A stretch of 64,000 nucleotides of DNA from Brachynemurus nebulosus (Eukaryota; Arthropoda; Insecta; Neuroptera; Myrmeleontidae), in the NCBI GenBank assembly GCA_035578155.1, contig JAPWDM010000005.1, forward strand, positions 46,526,954 to 46,590,953. Direction: 5' to 3'. Below the pieces are notes generated by a model. That model did no database searches. It was not told the DNA's origin and saw only the letters and a list, made by a program, of their open reading frames with translations. The first letter of the stretch is position 1. Every line of letters begins with the position of its first letter. Made by a program: the position numbers and the translations under genes. Below are positions 12,427 to 24,605 of this stretch, one piece after another.

Positions 12427-12899
12427 CCTAATAGAAAAAAATATTCAAAAGAAAACACAATTTCACCTCACCGATGAAAATTATGGAAATCGACATATCT
12501 AGCTACAAAATGTTACGTCATATTCAAGAAATGGCGCGTTTTCACTAATTTGAATATTTGTTGAAAAATGGCAATTTTCAAATTAAAATTTCTAAATAGT
12601 TACCTATCAAATTTTTTTAAGTTTCATCATTAAAATTGGACATATGAAATGATAATGCATAGAATTATTTAACATTTGACACAAATTTTAAATCCAGTCA
12701 AGTACCGTATTTAACGTCTTTAAAATGTTTTTCCGCAATTTCAAGTGGGTGTTTTCGGAGTAACATTAAGTACTCTATTCCCACAGTTTTCGGAGTAAGA
12801 TTAGTGCCATATTTACAGGGATATTAAGAGAGCTATACCCTAAGGCGGCCAATACTACGTACAGTAAATATTTCCAGGGTGGAATTTAGTTATTTTGGC

Positions 12900-14160
12900 A
12901 ACAAAAATGTCAAGTTCACATCCAAATTACACTAATTCAAACCAATCACCTTGATTAATTAAAATCATTTCCATAAAGCTTGATTTAAAAAAAAAAAAAC
13001 GGAAATTTTTAATTTGATGACGTCATTAAGTTAAAAAAAAAATTTTCAGTGCCTTAAAAACCGTTAATAAAATAATAGAATGATGAAATTAGAAGTGAAT
13101 TAGAGGTTTTTGAAGTCATTATTCTTTTCATTTTTACCAAAATTAGACATGTAGGGCCACTAGAAAAAGATTCTGTCGAATTAGTTTTATTTCTAAAAGG
13201 AATTTTGTCATTCAGATAAAAAAAAGAAGTTCATACCCAGATTACCTTAAATCAATTAATCATCTTAAATCAAATCACATCCATAAAACATGATATGAGA
13301 AAAAAATTATTAGCTTGATGACGTCATTAAGTTTACAAAAAAATTCAGTGCCTTAAAAACCGTTAATAATAGAATACGAAACTGGAAACCACAGAATAAC
13401 AAGAAGTAACATTTCTATCTCTACCTACCGTGCATGCTGTCGCCGGCGGATGACGTGGCACCGTTACCCCTTCCAAGCGATCATGATACATACAAACAAA
13501 ACACATCATGTATCAACACAAACATGTGAATGTATTAGTGTAATATGGTGCGCAGCTTACATATTATAATATATAGCATATACTATCATGGCCGACCATT
13601 TGTGATGAACAACCAACAATTAAAAATAATTTATTTTAAGAAAGAAATCCCTTTATTATGAGAATTTTTTGTTCAATAGAATTTTTACACTTAAATACGA
13701 CACACTTCATATTTTTTCCTGTTTAAATTTCACGAGTCGATTAAAAAAACAATGATACTCGTTACAACGTGAACCTCATCACGAACAGTAACACACTAAA
13801 TCAGTAGCGATGTAAATTGCAACTTATTGCAACTTACAAACGACAGATTTGTATATGTATCAGTTATTCTGTGCTGGAAACGAATTATAGGTTTCGAAGT
13901 CGTTCTATTCATTTTTACCAAAATTACGCATGTAGGGTCACTAGAAAAATACTTCCGTCGATCAGTGGTATTTCTAGAAGAAATTTCATCATTTTAATAG
14001 CAAAAACGACAAATAAAAAAAAATTTTATTTATAAACTTTTACGAACATTTTGCATACTTGGTGAATTTTTAAGGCAAACGATCTGATGGCGTTTAAGTT
14101 TTGCTAACAGTAGGAACAGGATAGTGCTAACTGCTAGTTAGGTTTATTATAGAAATAGAT
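12900..14160. repeat. Dispersed repeat family A, copies 2 and 3
   Basis: Segments at about 12960-13240, 13250-13380 and 13860-14060 repeat one another and 4140-4600. All have GATGACGTCATTAAG and/or GCCTTAAAAACCGTTAAT, then a CATTTTTACCAAAATTA block and a TAGGGNCACTAGAAAAA block. From 14150 the family-B motif (TCGACAATGTTACTTGCACA) follows. No genes are visible. Confidence 0.55.
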
Positions 14161-14260
14161 CAGTATATTCGACAATGTTACTTGCACATGTGTTACTAAT
14201 ATTTCTATGAGGATCAGTTACGTAATAATTGAATTCCCTATATGTATTTATTTCCCTTAA

Positions 14261-14870
14261 GGTACCATCACAGTGTGATCGGCCGAAAAATAGTCAATTT
14301 TCGCATTTTTTTTCAGATGGATAGGATGGGGGAATGGGGATGAATTTTTTTACGATTAATACCACTATATTTAACAATATAAAAATATTTTTTTTATTCA
14401 TTTTTATTTAATTTTTATAATTATTATAATTTTTTGAAAAAAGTGTCTTTAAAAAAGAGCGGATATTGAGTGCCCACGATTGCGGCCGCAGTTTTCATTT
14501 GGAAAAAAAAATCAAATAGATTATCAATCTGTAGGTAAGCCGCTATGTATCTATGGAAGCTTTTTTTTTGAAATTTGAAAAAAAATGGCGACGGTTTGAA
14601 TAAAAAGTACAAAATTTTTTATAGTTTTCCATGTGGAAAAATAGGAAGATTTCAAAAAAAAGCTCCCATAGGTACATAGCGGCTTACCTACAATCTATTT
14701 GATTTTTTTTCCAAATGAAAACTGCGGCCGCAATCGTGGACACCAATATCCGCCCTTTTTTAAAGACACTTTTTTCAAAAAATTATAATTTATTATAAAA
14801 AATAAATAAAAATGAATAAAAAAATCGCGAAAAGTGACTATTTTTCGGCCGATCACACTGTGATGGTACC
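14261..14870. mobile_element. 610-bp near-perfect hairpin element flanked by TTAA
   Basis: The two halves are inverted copies along nearly the whole length. The element opens with GGTACCATCACAGTGTGATC and closes with GATCACACTGTGATGGTACC. Deeper inside are CGATTGCGGCCGCAGTTTTC and its inverse GAAAACTGCGGCCGCAATCG. Both ends abut TTAA (14257-14260 and 14871-14874), which resembles the target duplication of piggyBac-like or Kolobok-like elements. There is no coding capacity. It is a fold-back or MITE type element. Confidence 0.85.
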
Positions 14871-14938
14871 TTAAGAAAAAACATTTTCTTTAAAAATGTT
14901 GAATATAGGCTAACGAGCAAACATTTGTGTTGCATATA

Positions 14939-16244
14939 TGGGTGGTTCTACTTTTTAGGTCTCAAACAGAAGAAAAAATTGAGAGAGCTATTTCGTAGAT
15001 TTCATGCGACTAGAATGTAGGAAAATTATCATAGATTCGGTATCTGCAGACCAGCAGCTCGGTTTCATATTAAAACCAATATTTTTTTGTAGATTACTGA
15101 ATCCAGACAGAAAAAATGTTTAAATTAAATTTAAATAATAAAATTAAAATTATTATTTAATTTTATTATTTATAATGTTTAAATTAAATTTAAATTATTA
15201 TGTTCTCCTAATGCCAATTAAAAAAATTTTTTTTTTAAAAAAGTTGGTCTGTTTTGTCTGATTTGCGAAAAATTGAAGAGTGTGCGTGCGTGTTTTGTGT
15301 TTTATGATAAAAAAATTGGTTAGGAAAAGTTGACCAAATTAATCAACTTAATTAACTAAAAAATTTAGTTGATATACAAACAAACACTGATATAATAACA
15401 AATATATACTTATTTTATTATCGTATCCTTCGCCACTTTCATGTTTCGCCATCGTCACATTCTACCGTGACGAAGGATACATCCGTGATGGAGACAATTT
15501 TCCAACAAAATCGTTATTAATCGTGAACAGCGATCATTTAGTTCGAAAACTTGAGTTTATCGTAAAGCTTACATTATTACAAATAATATTTACGTAAAAA
15601 CGTTTTGAAATTCGTTAAATACATACCAGAAAAAGCCGTGACGAAGGATACACTCAATAAACACACGCAGCCGGTTTTCTTCCTTGATCTAAAAAAATAA
15701 CAAGCTCTCTATGTCAATCAGTTGATTTGACTTTTGCTGTATGTTCTATGGTCTTTGGCGTTCCATTTTACGAAAAAACATGACCCTTTGACCTATTTTT
15801 TTTTTAACTTATAGCAATATTTGGCAGTCGTGACGAAGGATACTCAAATTTTCGCGACAATTTTTCGTCCCGCCAAAAAAAAGATAATTCTGCAGATAAA
15901 TAAAATTTAACTTTCTAATTACCATGCGTAACAATTTAACTCTCTTTTTTATTTATAAAATTGTGTGGTTTCAGTAAACTTATTTTTAAAAAACGTTATA
16001 GTTCCAAGCAATATGTAATAGGGACCACATGCGTTTTAGAACTGCAATAAACGTTTGACACCATTTTTATAAAAAAAATTAAATCAAAAATTAAAGTAAA
16101 TGTAGGTAGGTCATCTAAATAGGAGTTATTAATTTTATTTAAATAAAATAAATGACAGTATCTTCATTCTGTATATAGTTTTAACCTTCCTTATTGTGGA
16201 GACAACTTTAATTTTTTGAAGGACCTAAAAAGTAGAATCACCCA
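14939..16244. mobile_element. 1.3-kb TIR element with repeated internal CGTGACGAAGGATAC
   Basis: The ends are TGGGTGRTTCTACTTTTTAG.. and its inverse (..CTAAAAAGTAGAATCACCCA), about 24 bp. TA lies immediately outside both ends (14937-14938, 16245-16246). Inside, the 15-mer CGTGACGAAGGATAC occurs three times (15466-15480, 15637-15651, 15829-15843). An inverted variant, GTATCCTTCGCCAC, lies at 15423-15436. No transposase frame is present, so it is non-autonomous. Confidence 0.75.
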
Positions 16245-16779
16245 TATGCAAAATATGTAATAGCAAGAAACGAAAACTTTATTTATATTCCAGCATTTTT
16301 CCTAATTCCCTTAATTTCACAAACTATACGTAAGAATTGGTTCAAATTTTGACATTTTCTGTATTATTTTCAACACTAAAAAATAATAGACAAAGAAAAT
16401 TTGAATAATCCTTTTTTTTAATTTATTTTAATCAAAAGTAAAACATGTAATTACAATTATAAAATATTTTTCAGATAATTTACAAAAAATATTCATATTT
16501 AGAAAAAAAAAACTAGTTTAAAAAAATATAAAAACACGATTTAAAAAATATTTAATAGTTTCCAAAAGTACAATAAACATTTAATATCTTTGGTATTATC
16601 AAAATTTCGAGCAGAAATAGAATTTAAGTGTTTTTCGAAAAAAAGGCGCGAAAATCTCTGTCATGAAATCTATCACTACCAACAAAACAAAAGTTTTGAT
16701 AAAAACCAATATATCAATATTTGAATTGTACATTTGAATTTAGGAAAATAGCTCTACTCCCGACATGTTTTTGAAGCAA
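16245..16779. other. Short intergenic stretch downstream of Nup35
   Basis: AT-rich. It begins with a family-B fragment (AGCAAGAAACGAAAACTTTAT) and otherwise holds the 3' end of the Nup35 transcript on the minus strand. No other gene is seen. Confidence 0.5.
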
Positions 16780-19158
16780 TTACCATCCAAATACATACTC
16801 CATAGCTTTCGTAACGATACCAGTCGATTTTTGTGGAACCGGTGATGTAATCGAATCGTTAACATTATTATGCTGTGGAGATAAATATGGCTGAGCCAAA
16901 GACCGTACTGGTCTCGGTGGTGACACAACATTCGTTCCCAAACTGGTGCGTACACTGTCGTTGGCCAACAAATTCTCTTTATTATGTTGTTCATTCGGTT
17001 TGTACGGTAGAACACCAACCATAATTGAACCGGCCAAAATTTTCCCATTAAATGCTAACGCCTTGTTAGCCTCATACTGATTCGAGTACTTAATATGAAC
17101 CCAATTACCTTGCGAGGGGAATTTCTTTTCAACTATGGTGCCACACTGGGCAAAATGAGCCATGATAACGTTGGTGGATGAACTTGGGAATCCCAAAACG
17201 GTCACCCACGTATCGTCTGATTGTGCGTTTGATGGTCGTGTTGGTGTCCAGTTGTTAAAATTATCCTGGTGTACACTTTGACGGCTAAGTGGACGTTTTG
17301 GAGTCGAAGTTAGTTTATCCTCTGGAGAGTTTAATGTGTGGCTTTGAAAGGTGTCAAAAGTCGTGATGTTTTTTGAATTATTTAAGTTGTACGTATCAGT
17401 TGGGTTGTACTTGTACCTTAAAAATAAACAGTATTTGTTATACTTAGAGTTGACCGGGGTAATTGTGAATTGGAGTAATTGCGAACGACACCTATAATTT
17501 CTAAAATAGCATTAATATCTTTAATATGCTATTAAAATTTGATAATAATTCTCCAAGCATTAGTAGGTATTTTTCTTTTTATTTTGAAAAAACCCTTGCA
17601 AAATTTTGTGTACCTTACTTCGACTAAACCTCAAAAAAAAAAAAAAAAATTTAATAGATTTCCTTTTTTTAAAAAGATAAGAAATGGTTAAAAGTACTTT
17701 TAACGAAATGGTCTAATCCCTAAGGGGGTTCCTTATTAATTGCTAAAGAAATTGGACAATTTATTACCAATTCACAATTACCCCATGATTTTAAAATTAT
17801 GGGGTAATTGTGAACGTCATTCACAAATGCCCCCATTCGGTCAAAAATTTCAATAGTGTTGTTTTCAAAGTTGAAAATGTTTCCGTTGTACAAGCAATAC
17901 AAAAACAGAATTTGTGTGCAAAGAGGATATGTTTTGTGTATCAATCTACGAAATCATTGCTGTGCTCCCTTACCCAATAATAGCTTATAAAAACAGAAAA
18001 TTTACTTGTTTTCAATGGCTCTGTGGGTGTCAAAGAGTAGTAGGATTAACATAAAACCATTGTTTTTTTCATTCACAGTATTAGGCCTAATAGATTGCTG
18101 TTTTTAGTGTTTCGTACCAGAATGTACGAAACACTTTTATGCAGTCACTCAGAAACGGCAAGGTCGTGTTGGACGTGCATTTAATGACAATGGATTCTTT
18201 TCTGTATTTTTTATTCATGTAAACTAACTGTATTTCCTTGAAAAAGTCTCATTTTTCTTGTTTTTGTGTGAAAATCATGTAATTTTTTGATTTTTTATAT
18301 GATAAAATGACAAAATATCATCAAAATATCATTTTTAGCTTGTAATAAATTTGTTCCTACAATTTTTGTTATTTTTATTTAATCTTGATGTGTTGTACAA
18401 AATTGAGGTATAGGTAACTTGCATTAAACAAAGGGCAATTGTGAACGCTAAAGTATGATGAAAAATTTTCAAAGTGGGGAAAATGTGAAGAAATTGAATT
18501 GGGCTTTATTCTGATGTACCTCACTTCTCTTGTAAAGCATTCTAAATAATTTTTCTGATGGCATTCACTTTTACCCCAAAATTCATAAGATTTGCAAAAC
18601 CGTGTCGGGGAAATGTGAATGGCTTATAAAATTTTCGTTTTTCATACAAATTTGCTCAAAATTTGTATGGTGCATCCTGAATAGTATAGAATTAAAAATA
18701 AATCAACCATAATGTGATATATAAAATAAAAAATACTTAAAACAACGCTTTTATCTCAATTCATGAAAACCCATTCACAATTACCCCGCTCAACCCTATA
18801 CCTTAAAAGAAATTAAAAAGTACTACCTTGCTTCAAGAGTATCAAATAACCCCTGAACGGGAGGTCCAGTTTTTTCGATCACTTTTTGCTTCACCAAAGT
18901 TGGATTCGGGGATTCTGTTTGAAGTATACCTTGATGGATGAGACTCTGATTCAACGTACGATCTTGAACATCTTGTCCGACTGGACTACGAAATAATCCT
19001 GAACGATTTTTTGTGGGACTTAACGATCCATGCCTTTGTGAGGGTGTGTTTTGTTGCTCACCCATTAAATATGCCGGTAAAAAGGGTGAGTTCGCGGTGA
19101 CATTCATTGAAGTGTTTTTTGGACTTTGTGTAGGACTTCCTAATGCCATTGGTTCCAT
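16780..19158 (-). CDS. Nup35: Nucleoporin Nup35/Nup53
   Basis: Two coding exons on the minus strand, 19158-18827 and 17416-16780, join in phase 2 to give 322 residues (human NUP35 has 326). The N-terminal half is disordered and Ser/Pro/Asn-rich. Residues about 178-250 form the MPPN/RRM-type dimerisation domain, recognised by DDTWVTVLGFP, NWVHIKY and GSIMVGV. The last nine residues, KAMEYVFGW, match the conserved C-terminal amphipathic helix that contacts the nuclear membrane. Nup35 is an inner-ring nucleoporin that binds Nup155 and Nup93. The single intron is 1,410 bp, of which 1,350 bp is the element at 17447-18796, so the ancestral intron was about 58 bp. The gene is divergent from TSR1, 630 bp apart start to start. 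Confidence 0.95.
17447..18796. mobile_element. TA-flanked TIR element with internal array of its terminal motif, inside the Nup35 intron
   Basis: The left end is GAGTTGACCGGGGTAATTG and the right end, read inverted, is GGGTTGAGCGGGGTAATTG. Both continue TGAAT and have TA directly outside (17445-17446, 18797-18798). The terminal motif GGGGTAATTGTGAACG recurs inside in both orientations: near 17456, 17472, 17801, 18433, 18475 and 18607 (direct or variant) and 17771, 17817, 18563 and 18773 (inverted). A perfect 11-bp hairpin GTGTTTCGTAC/GTACGAAACAC lies at about 18108-18135. There is no transposase. The element is intronic and is removed with the intron. Confidence 0.85.
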
Positions 19159-19788
19159 TACTTTTTATAAAATATGAAATAAATTTTGTAAAGATCACAC
19201 AATAATTTTAAACTGTGTTTTAATGATGCACTATTAAAAAAATGTTATTTCAGTCAACAGTATGTGACCGTTGACTTAGTAAATTTTGAGTTTGACCGGC
19301 TTAACCCGCTTAATTAAAAAATGTACTTAATTTGAAATTGGGAAAGATTTATGTTTACTTTTTTCTAAAGTGCCACTTACACGGTTTTTACAAATACTGG
19401 TTGATTTTTAATCTTAATTTTTAATCTTAAAAAAGTAATTTTTTTAACTTGTACGTATTTTTTTGACACTCACACGAATATCAGTTCGAACAAGATTTAT
19501 TAATGGTCGAAATTTGAAATCTTCGCAATAACTAAAATCGACTTGATAGACTTGATTTTTAATTAAGTAACGGGCAAGTAACTTGCTAATTATAAAATGA
19601 ATTTATAAAATGAATTCAATATTTGAAAGGTAATGTAGGAACATTTTCTGTTTAACAACCGTTTGACGTTTGACATTTCTTTTGACGATAACTTCATTTA
19701 AATAGTATGTCAAATCTTAACCTAAACACGTGGTTGTTTAGCTAAAAAGGCTAAAAAACTAAAAAAAATTTATACAAATCATTCAAAA
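19159..19788. promoter_or_regulatory. Shared divergent promoter region, Nup35 / TSR1
   Basis: The 630 bp between the two start codons must hold both promoters and 5' UTRs. It contains several TTTGAC/GTCAAA words (for example GACGTTTGACATTTCTTTTGACG near 19670) but no TATA box. This is usual for housekeeping genes. The exact start sites cannot be placed by eye. Confidence 0.55.
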
Positions 19789-22700
19789 ATGGCAATTGAT
19801 CAAGCTCAGGTTGTTCATCGACCCAGTGCACTAAAACAAACTAATAAACTTCATAAACATGGACGACACAGATCAAAAGGATCAATTAGTGCATCTGTAA
19901 AAGGTACTAATTTCAACAAAATTTCTTTTTTTTACTAGAAAATCGTCACGTTTTCAATATTTTCTTCAGGTCGCGTCAGTGTAAAAGCATTATCTCGCAA
20001 ACAGAAAAAGGAATTGAATAAGGAAGCCAGAAAATTAAAGGCTGAACAACTGCGTCGTTTGAAACGAGATGAAATTTTATTGAAGAAACGTGGTCTAGGG
20101 GGTTCAAATAATGCTCCATTTCTTGGTATATTAAGTATTATGGATATTTGGCAATTTCGCAAATTATGTGCCAACGAAATTTTGTAGTTTTTTTCTATTT
20201 TTCTTGACTGATTTGCAAGTAAAAAAGTAGATAAAATTTGGAGGAAACGTTTAATTTCCGTTAAAAAATATTAAAATTTAAATTATTAATCATTTCGTTT
20301 AGTAAGTCAATAACCCATTTTCCTTTCTTTTTTTTTTAAATTTGGGCAAAGGGAAATATTAGAAAGAAAAACAGACAATTTAATTTAATTATCATATTTA
20401 TTTATTACTAAATAATATAATTTTTAAGAGTAATAGTAAAATCATATTAACATAACCTAAATTTCCTATAAATAAAAAATTAAGTTTTTAATATTTTTTA
20501 ATGCCAATTTAACTCATGTGTATGAAGTCCCATAAGAATATGGTAGTTTTTTCACTTTTACCATGGAAAAAAAGTTAGGACCGATTTTTACAGCGAAAAA
20601 AGTGGTACAAAACATTTAATTGGTTATTTAATTGTAGGTGAACATGATAAAAACGAAACAAAAATTCGTATTGATACATTTAACTGATTTCAGATCCATA
20701 GTAACAATGTATTAAATAATAATATGAATTATATTAATTTATTTCATTCGTTAAATTGTCTTACCCTATTACACTTGAGTTTTATATTTTTATCTGAATA
20801 AATTTGTGTTTTCTACAACTCAAATTTCTTGCCTAAAATCAATTTAACTCGAATAACTGTCAACCCAAAAACGCTTCAGCTTCGCTGTCACGTTTTTGTT
20901 AGTTGACAGTTTTTCTCGTTAAATTGCTAGGCAACAAATTTTCGTTATATATAAACACAAATTTATTCGAAAAAATACAAACCTCTCGTGTAATAATAAG
21001 TGAAAATTAAATATGTGTATAAAACTTTTATCGTCATTTTTATTTGTTTTAATACTAAATCAATCAAAAAAATAAAAAATTTGACAACTTTATTTATAGG
21101 TTGGCACATAATTTGGGAATTAGCCGGATATTTTTTGCGTTTGCAATTAATTTGATAATTTCAATTTTAGTTTGCCTGTTACCGCTACATCAAAATCTTG
21201 ACCCAGAATCCGCTTTAGCTATTCTTAAAACTTGCGATTCTGACGCAGTTATTACACAAACGCAAACTGGTGTGACACATATTATTCTTCCACGATTTAA
21301 AAAACGATATTCTTTCGTTATTCCCCCAAAGAATAATTTGCTAGCAACACTTGATATGTTAAAAGTTTGTGATACAGTAGTACTCCTACTTTCGGCCGTT
21401 GCAGATGACAATGTCGTTGATGAATGGGGTGAAAGTATTCTTTCGGCTGCTATGGCACAGGCTTTACCCACGCCATGCGTCACGTTAATGGACTTGGAAA
21501 GTGTTCATCCAAAAAAACGTAGCGAAATCAAGCAGAATGTTCAAAAATTAATTAACAGGTGGCTACCGGAAGAAAAACTATTGCAGTTAGATAAAGAAGT
21601 GGATGGCTTAAATCTACTTCGAAAAATTGGTGATCAAAAACAGAAAGTTGTTTTGTATCGTGATCGACGTCCACATTTGTTTGGTGAAAATTATGAATTC
21701 GTCAATGATGCAACAGGACCCTACGGTACTTTAAAAGTTTCAGGATATTTACGAGGGGCTCCGCTTTCTCCGAACGGACTGGTCCACATACCTGGACTAG
21801 GCGATTTTTGCATGAATCACGTTGATGCGCAAAATATTACATACTCTTTCACGAAAATCGACCAATCAAATGACTCGAAAAACCCGCAAATGGTTTTGTA
21901 CCCAGATCCCGACAAGCAAGAACAATTAGTCTCAGAGAACGAAATTTCCGAATTAGAAGGCGAACAAACTTGGCCTACGGAGGAAGATTATCGACAAGCC
22001 GAGGAAGAGCGCAAATCCAAAAAAATAATCAAAAAGATACCAAAAGGATGGTCTGACTATCAAGCGGCATGGATTCCAGACATTGATGCCGAATCCGTGT
22101 CCGAAGATGAAGAAGAAGAAGAAGAGGATGATGAAATGGAATTTTCCGACGCGAAATCCAATGACACTTCCGATGCTGAAGACGAAGATGATTTCCAAAC
22201 AGTTATAACAGAATCTGAAGTTGGCGTATCCGATGAAAAATATGATCAAGAAATGGATATAAAAGCTGAAATGGCGGAATTGGAAAAACTGAAAGCAGCC
22301 AAGACTGACGCGATGTTTCCCGATGAAATTGATACACCACAAGATGTCCCCGCTCGCGTTCGTTTTCAAAAATATCGTGGACTTGAATCATTTCGTACGT
22401 CTCCGTGGGATCCGAAAGAGAATTTACCGACCGATTACGCGAGAATATTCCAATTTGAAAATTTTGAACGGACCAAAAAACGTATTTTGAAAGAACAGCA
22501 AGAATTGTCGCATAGCGTTAAGCCTGGCTGGTTTGTTACAATTTACATCAATAACATGTCACAACTTCTATGGCGATCATTTTCCAAAACGAGGGCGCCA
22601 CTTGTCGTATTTGGAATATTACCTCATGAATATAAAATGTCCGTGTTGAATGTCCTTCTAAAACGCACAACCAACTACGAAATCCCGATCAAATCCAAGG

Positions 22701-23251
22701 AGCGACTGATATTTCAATCTGGCTATCGAAGATTTATCGTAAACCCAATATTTAGCGAACACACAAATGGCACTAAACATAAATATTTACGATTTTTCCA
22801 ACCGGGGACCACAGCTGTTGCCACTTTTTACGCTCGTATCCAATTTTCACCCGCACCGGTGTTATGCTTCAAAGAAATAAATAATAAATTAGTTCTAATA
22901 GCCACCGGTAGTCTATTATCGATCAATCCTGATCGGATGATCATAAAACGAATTGTCCTATCCGGACATCCTTTAAAAGTGCATAAACGATCAGCTGTTG
23001 TACGATTTATGTTCTTCAATCGTGAGGATATCAAATATTTTCAACCGTGTAAATTAAGGACAAAATATGGCAGAATAGGACATATAAAAGAACCGCTAGG
23101 AACCCATGGACATATGAAATGTATATTTAATGGTCCAATCAAGTCTCAGGATACGGTCCTTTTGAATTTATATAAGAGAGTGTATCCAAAATGGACGTAT
23201 GAGGAATGCACCGTATCCTGTCAGGATGATGACGAGAGAATGCAAGAATAA
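19789..23251 (+). CDS. Tsr1: Pre-rRNA-processing protein TSR1 homolog
   Basis: Three coding exons, 19789-19903, 19970-20125 and 21171-23251, join in phases 1 and 1 to give 783 residues (human TSR1 804). The N-terminus has the family pattern HRPSALKQTNK and HGRHRSKGS, then KGR, KALS and RKE-type basic helices. The middle carries GEQTWPTEED (about residue 357), an acidic Glu/Asp run near residue 400 and RFQKYRGLESFRTSPWDPKE (about residue 488). The C-terminus keeps GHIKEPLGTHGHMKC and LYKRVYPKWTYEE. TSR1 is a BMS1-like, GTPase-fold assembly factor without GTP binding. It acts on late cytoplasmic pre-40S particles. The long third open frame extends 5' to 21101, but those codons are intronic: the acceptor TTTTAG at 21165-21170 restores the conserved VCLLPLH. 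It is convergent with GID8. Confidence 0.96.
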
Positions 23252-24358
23252 ATTTTATATTTTAACGCGTTTACTCTTGCTGTAGACGGATCCGTGTATA
23301 TTGTCACACTAGTTTCAATGTCAAGTGAGATACATAGATCGATGTAGAAGTACGGATACACACATTGTCAGTGTTACTAAACTTCCAAATCATCTACACT
23401 TGCAGAGACACGGAACGGCCGTGTTCGTTTCGTGATATAAAAAATTCTCGCGCATGTGCACTATTAAACTGCGCAAACCAAAAATTCAAATTATTTGACG
23501 TCTACTACCATATTTGGAAGCTTGTACGTTACATATTTAAATTTTTGCTATTATATTCGCGCGGTTTAGTAATGCACATGCGCAAATGCATTGGAATTTT
23601 TTATTCTATAAATCGAACACGAGAAAGGATACTAATATCTCACTTTTCATTCAACAGGTGGCAGTGAATAATTAAAAAGATTGTATAAATATAGTTTAAA
23701 AATAAATTATGTTTTTGAAAATAGTCTTGTTTTTATTACCCCCGGTATTTTGTGCATCAAAACTGTTTTTTTCTATTAAATTAAAGAAAGCTGTAATGGA
23801 TCTAAATCTCACAATTGACACTACAAATTACCTAATTAAGAATTTGGCGTTAGATTCAAATTTTTGGGAAAAAAGAGGCTTCATTAAGGTTCCCTTCAAA
23901 ATAAGGCAGTTAGGATTTGTATCACCCTGCATTTTTATAAAAGATTCACCATTAAAATCAAATATATTAATTTAATGATAACTGATGAAAGTATTTAATG
24001 TTCAATACATATTTCAAACACAGTCAAGTACCCTATTATGACGTAATTAACCCTCTCAGTAACATTGTCGAATATACATTTCTATTTTGATTATAAATCG
24101 TAAAAAAATTATATATATTTTCTATAATTGGCTATACAGCTAAACCTTTTTTTATGGGATGGATAGGGACCGCATAAAAAAATCGCACAAAAAATATATT
24201 CAAAAACATCATAAATAGCTATAAAAAGTTTTATTTAGTTCAATCCAGATTGTAAAAAGAAACTTTCTTTATGCGATGGATCGGAACCGCATAAAAAAAA
24301 TTTCATCGAAAATACATAACTCAAAACAGCACCATTTTTTTAGAAGTTGCTTTTTAAT
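23252..24358. other. TSR1-GID8 intergenic region with an imperfect inverted repeat
   Basis: About 23412-23628 is an imperfect palindrome. CGTGTTCG..AAAAAATTC..CGCATGTGCA..TTAAACTGCGC on the left is mirrored on the right by GCGCGGTTTAGTAATGCACATGCG..GAATTTTTTAT..CGAACACG. It is probably a decayed MITE. An 88-codon frame at 23709-23975 starts with a hydrophobic stretch, but I found no splice or similarity support for it. Confidence 0.5.
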
Positions 24359-24370
24359 TATGAAAACTGT

Positions 24371-24593
24371 GTATTTGATAGATTTGAGCGTTACTTTATG
24401 GTATTCCATTTTAAAATAAAAAGGCAATTTTTTACTTTAATAATACCACTTTATTTAGAGTTTTAATTGTCTGTGACATGTTTCGGCCCGTATGGCCATT
24501 GACGAACAGTGTCACAGACCGAAACATGTCACAGACAATTAAAACTCTAAATAAAGTGGTATTAGTAAAGTAAAAAATTGCCTTTTTATTTTA
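24371..24593. mobile_element. Head-plus-palindrome element, copy 2, with exact 12-bp target duplication
   Basis: It is flanked by TATGAAAACTGT on both sides (24359-24370 and 24594-24605). It opens with GTATTTGATAGATTTGAGCG, then TTACTTTATGGTATTCCA. It then forms a hairpin with arms of about 80 bp (24411-24484 and 24519-24593), which include AATACCACTTTATTTAGAG and CTGTGACATGTTTCGG. The right arm ends exactly at the duplication. There is no coding capacity. Confidence 0.85.
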
Positions 24594-24605
24594 TATGAAA
24601 ACTGT

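Noticed and set aside
21101..21170. 5' extension of the large TSR1 frame (hydrophobic MAHNLGISRIFFAF..)
   Set aside because: It lies upstream of the acceptor at 21169-21170. Splicing there from 20125 restores the conserved TSR1 sequence in the right phase, so these codons are intron.
23365..23667. 100-codon frame downstream of TSR1
   Set aside because: It runs through the imperfect inverted repeat at 23412-23628 and shows no conserved features.
23709..23975. 88-codon frame starting with a signal-peptide-like segment
   Set aside because: No similarity, no splice context, very AT-rich, and located in the TSR1 3' flank. A hydrophobic start is easily produced by T-rich sequence.
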